DNA from: Streptomyces phaeoluteigriseus
GTDB taxonomy: Bacteria > Actinomycetota > Actinomycetes > Streptomycetales > Streptomycetaceae
Length of the DNA: 64,000 nt
Direction of reading: 5' to 3'
Assembly: GCF_001896135.2 (NCBI RefSeq)
Contig: NZ_MPOH02000019.1
Span: 833,321 to 897,320 of the forward strand
Shown piece after piece: positions 61,732 through 64,000 of the stretch (the stretch's first letter is position 1; the number at the start of each line of letters is the position of its first letter). Both the position numbers and the translations under genes were made by a program. The notes under the pieces are model-generated. The model saw only the letters and a program-made list of their open reading frames with translations. It made no database searches and was not told where the DNA came from.

Positions 61732-62657
61732 ATGCGCGCGCGATATGGAGTACCTCTGTCCATCGCGGCGGCTGGCGCCGCCGGTCTGGTGTACTCGGCG
61801 GGTTTCGAAGCCCGCTCCTTCCGCCTCCGAAGGGTGACGGTCCCCGTCCTCCCCGCCGGGATGCGGCCCCTGCGCGTGTTGCAGGTCTCCGACATCCACA
61901 TGGTGAGCGGCCAGCGCAAGAAGCAGCGCTGGCTGCGCTCGCTGGCGGCCTGCGTCCCGACTTCGTGATCAACACCGGCGACAACCTGTCCGACCCGGAG
62001 GGCGTCCCCGAGGTCCTCGACGCGCTCGGCCCGCTGATGGAGTTCCCCGGCGCGTACGTCTTCGGCTCCAACGACTACTACGGCCCCAAGCTGCGCAACC
62101 CCGCCCGCTACCTGTTCGAGAAGGCCCAGGGCCGGCACGGACTGAACGGCAACGCGCCCGCGGTCGGCGTCGTCCACAACCCGTGGGAGGACCTTCGCGA
62201 CGGTTTCGACGGCGCGGGCTGGGTCAACCTCACGAACACGCGCGGCACGCTGAAGGTCGAGGGCGTGTCGGTGGAACTGACGGGACTGGACGACCCGCAC
62301 ATCAAACGGGACCGGTACGAACAGGTGGCCGGCGGCCCCTCGGAGACGGCGGACTTCTCGATGGGCGTCGTACACGCGCCGTACCTCCGCGTCCTGGACT
62401 CGTACACGGCGGACGGCTACCCCCTGATCCTGGCCGGCCACACCCACGGCGGCCAGCTGTGCATCCCCTTCTACGGCGCCCTCGTCACCAACTGCGACCT
62501 GGACACGGACCGGGTGAAGGGCCTGTCCACGCACACGGCGGACGATCACACGGCGTACCTGCACGTGTCGGCGGGGTGCGGCACGAACCGCTACACGCCG
62601 GTGCGGTTCGCGTGCCCGCCAGAGGTGACGTTGTTGACGTTGGTGGGGAGGGAGTAG
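61732..62657 (+). pseudogene. Calcineurin-like metallophosphoesterase (frameshift near residue 72)
   Basis: A protein of about 308 residues when corrected. The N-terminus MRARYGVPLSIAAAGAAGLV carries a membrane anchor. The first metal motif is RVLQVSDIHMVSG. The frame breaks at GCTGGCGGCCTGCG, which lacks one G of the expected GCTGGCGGGCCTGCG (near 61947). The remaining motifs VINTGDNLSD (GD), VFGSNDYYGP (GN/H) and ILAGHTHGGQLCIP (GHxH) are read in the next frame. The family (YkuE-like) acts on membrane-associated phosphoesters or UDP-sugars. A sequencing error is the likely cause. Confidence 0.85.
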
Positions 62658-62776
62658 GGGGCGAGGGCTGGGCCTGCGGGGCGCTGGGCTGGGCCGATGA
62701 GTACATGATCGGTGGTCCATCCCCCGAATGGACCACCCGTATCGCCCCTTTTGCCCCCTGTCCGTAGCGTGAGGGC

Positions 62777-63547
62777 ATGACCGCCCCGATACCCAGGGAC
62801 ATCCCGGACCTGCCGGCGATCCCGCGGACCCACGCGCTCCTGCCCTCCTTCGTCCCCGCCTCCGCGGTGGTGACGCCGGTACGCCGCCCGCTGACAGGTG
62901 TGCTCCGCCTGCTCATCGCGGGGACGGCGGCGGGGGCGGTGACACTCGCGCTGCTGCTCGGCAGCCCACCTCGTGTGCTGAGCCACTTCTCGGTGCAGAG
63001 CACGATCCTGCTGGCCCTGGTCACCCTCGTGTCAGCCCGCCGCGCCTGGACGGCCCGCCGCCCCCTCCCCTCCGCCCTGACGGGCGCGGCACTGCTCTAC
63101 GCCGTGATCAACGGGCTGGTGTACCACCTGCTGCTGGCGGACGCGGCGACCCCGTTCTCGGTGACGGGCGCCACCAGCGCCCCGACGGGCTGGCACGCGG
63201 TCGCCCACCACCTCCTGCACACGGTGATCCCCGCGGCGGCCCTCCTGGACTGGCTGCTGCTGACGGCCCCGGGCCACCTCCACCTGCGCCAGGCGGCGAC
63301 CTGGCTGGTCTATCCCCTGACCTACCTGGCCTTCTTCCTCACCCGCGCCACACTGATCAACACCGGCGCTCCCGACCGCTACTTCTACCCGTTCCTCGAC
63401 GCCGCGGCCCACGGCTACAAGCACATCCTGGCCAACGCGCTCCTCCTCGGCCTCTCCATCTTCGCCCTGGCCGTCCTCCTGGTCGCCCTCGACCACGCCC
63501 GCCCGAACCCCGTCCCCCACCGCACCAAAACCGGATTTCGTCTCTAG
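62777..63547 (+). CDS. Pr6Pr-family membrane protein
   Basis: A 256-residue multi-pass protein with about six membrane helices (roughly 40-60, 68-88, 100-122, 140-165, 172-192 and 220-242). The motifs YAVINGLVYHLLLA, HHLLHTVIPAAALLDWLLLT, WLVYPLTYLAFFLTR and GYKHILANALLL fit the FAR-17a/AIG1-type Pr6Pr family of unknown function. It has a normal ATG with a weak ribosome site. It is a single gene in front of tRNA-Pro. Confidence 0.85.
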   Translation: MTAPIPRDIPDLPAIPRTHALLPSFVPASAVVTPVRRPLTGVLRLLIAGTAAGAVTLALLLGSPPRVLSHFSVQSTILLALVTLVSARRAWTARRPLPSALTGAALLYAVINGLVYHLLLADAATPFSVTGATSAPTGWHAVAHHLLHTVIPAAALLDWLLLTAPGHLHLRQAATWLVYPLTYLAFFLTRATLINTGAPDRYFYPFLDAAAHGYKHILANALLLGLSIFALAVLLVALDHARPNPVPHRTKTGFRL

Positions 63548-63599
63548 CCAGCGGTGGGCTAAAGTAAACGACGTCGCCGCGACAAGCAGTACAGCAGCG

Positions 63600-63677
<78 letters not shown>

Positions 63678-63684
63678 CGCTGGT

Positions 63685-63721
63685 CAGAGGGCCTGGTGTG
63701 CAAGTGACGCCAGGCCCTCTG
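63685..63721 (+). terminator. Terminator of tRNA-Pro
   Basis: Arms CAGAGGGCCTGG (63685-63696) and CCAGGCCCTCTG (63710-63721) form a perfect 12-bp stem. Confidence 0.85.
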
Positions 63722-63760
63722 TCATGCTCGGGGGCCAAACAGAGGGCCAGACGAAGTTGA

Positions 63761-64000
63761 TCAGGCCGCCGTGCCTCCCTCTTCCTGCTCCTCCACCTCC
63801 TCTCCTTCCTGATCATCGTCCATGGCCTCGGCGCCCTTCATGATCACGGGCCGGAGCTGTTTGCGATAGACCGCCTCGGTCGTCGCCTGGCTGCTGTGAC
63901 CGACCAGCAGAGCGATCGTCTCCAGAGGGATGCCATGGTCGGAGAGCAGGGACACGAAGCTGTGCCGAAGCTCCCGCGGCGTCCACTCGTCGGCATTGGT
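63761..64000 (-). CDS. Tyrosine recombinase/integrase, C-terminal part (truncated by window)
   Basis: Only the last about 79 residues are visible; the frame is open to the right edge. WTPRELRHSFVSLLSDHGIP is the conserved catalytic HxxR region, then LLVGHSSQATTEAVYRKQLR gives the second His and the nucleophilic Tyr. The tail is very acidic (DDDQEGEEVEEQEEGG). The gene reads toward tRNA-Pro 84 bp away, the usual arrangement of int next to attL of an actinomycete integrative and conjugative element. Confidence 0.85.
   Translation of the reverse strand, partial: TNADEWTPRELRHSFVSLLSDHGIPLETIALLVGHSSQATTEAVYRKQLRPVIMKGAEAMDDDQEGEEVEEQEEGGTAA

Overview
The window is high-GC actinobacterial DNA. 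Gene content and order mark it as a Streptomyces chromosome: bldG with its anti-sigma partner, wblA, the Streptomyces-type Crp, ssd with a Tad pilus locus, a membrane-anchored thymidylate kinase, topA and K+-independent hppA. From memory it follows the S. coelicolor SCO3540-SCO3582 core region closely. Codon use, frequent GTG/TTG starts and many ATGA start/stop overlaps fit this.

Layout. 1-7.2 kb: two LuxR-type two-component systems around an SCO4225-like membrane protein, then a small secreted protein and a TerD protein. 7.2-9.3 kb: an accessory patch with two IS5-type remnants flanking a small secreted SKLP-like (beta/gamma-crystallin) protein, bounded by tRNA-Thr(CGU). 9.4-25.6 kb, mostly minus strand: a secreted peptidase, DNA polymerase III delta-prime, Tmk, topoisomerase I, a methyltransferase, a lipoprotein, the H+-pyrophosphatase, and the anti-sigma factor plus BldG. 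25.7-28.2 kb: a DUF1998 helicase divergent from bldG. 28.6-34.0 kb, minus strand: a Tad/Flp pilus operon headed by ssd. 34.0-35.8 kb: three DnaA-box-like sites, a 6C RNA, a HAD hydrolase and a 6S-like RNA. 35.8-48.9 kb: a Fic-like protein, a MinD-like ATPase, a deacetylase-like lipoprotein, a SulP-carbonic anhydrase fusion, acetyl-CoA synthetase, NhaA, a holin-family protein, a hydrolase and a MarP protease. 49-58.2 kb: a CoA-pyrophosphatase-like Nudix protein, endonuclease III, Crp, a nucleotidyltransferase, a MITE-like repeat, MBL and Nudix hydrolases, RidA, DUF4177, two ArsA-type ATPases and WblA. 58.6-63.5 kb: a class A penicillin-binding protein, a YqeY-like protein, a metallophosphoesterase and a Pr6Pr membrane protein. 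63.6-64 kb: tRNA-Pro(CGG) and the C-terminus of a tyrosine integrase, so an integrative element probably starts at the right edge.

Functional themes. Several neighbours are known or likely developmental regulators (BldG/anti-sigma, Crp, WblA, the 6S-like and 6C RNAs). They sit beside cell-envelope, septation and DNA-replication genes. Acetate activation (Acs), Na+/H+ exchange and pyrophosphate-driven proton pumping supply central metabolism and ion homeostasis.

Quality warning. Six conserved genes carry seven apparent single-base frameshifts, nearly all in G or C runs (tadA, tadB twice, sulP-CA, nth, the nucleotidyltransferase and the metallophosphoesterase). Sequencing error is the simplest explanation, so these are described as broken in this sequence rather than certainly dead. 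All identifications are by reading and recall; no database search was run.
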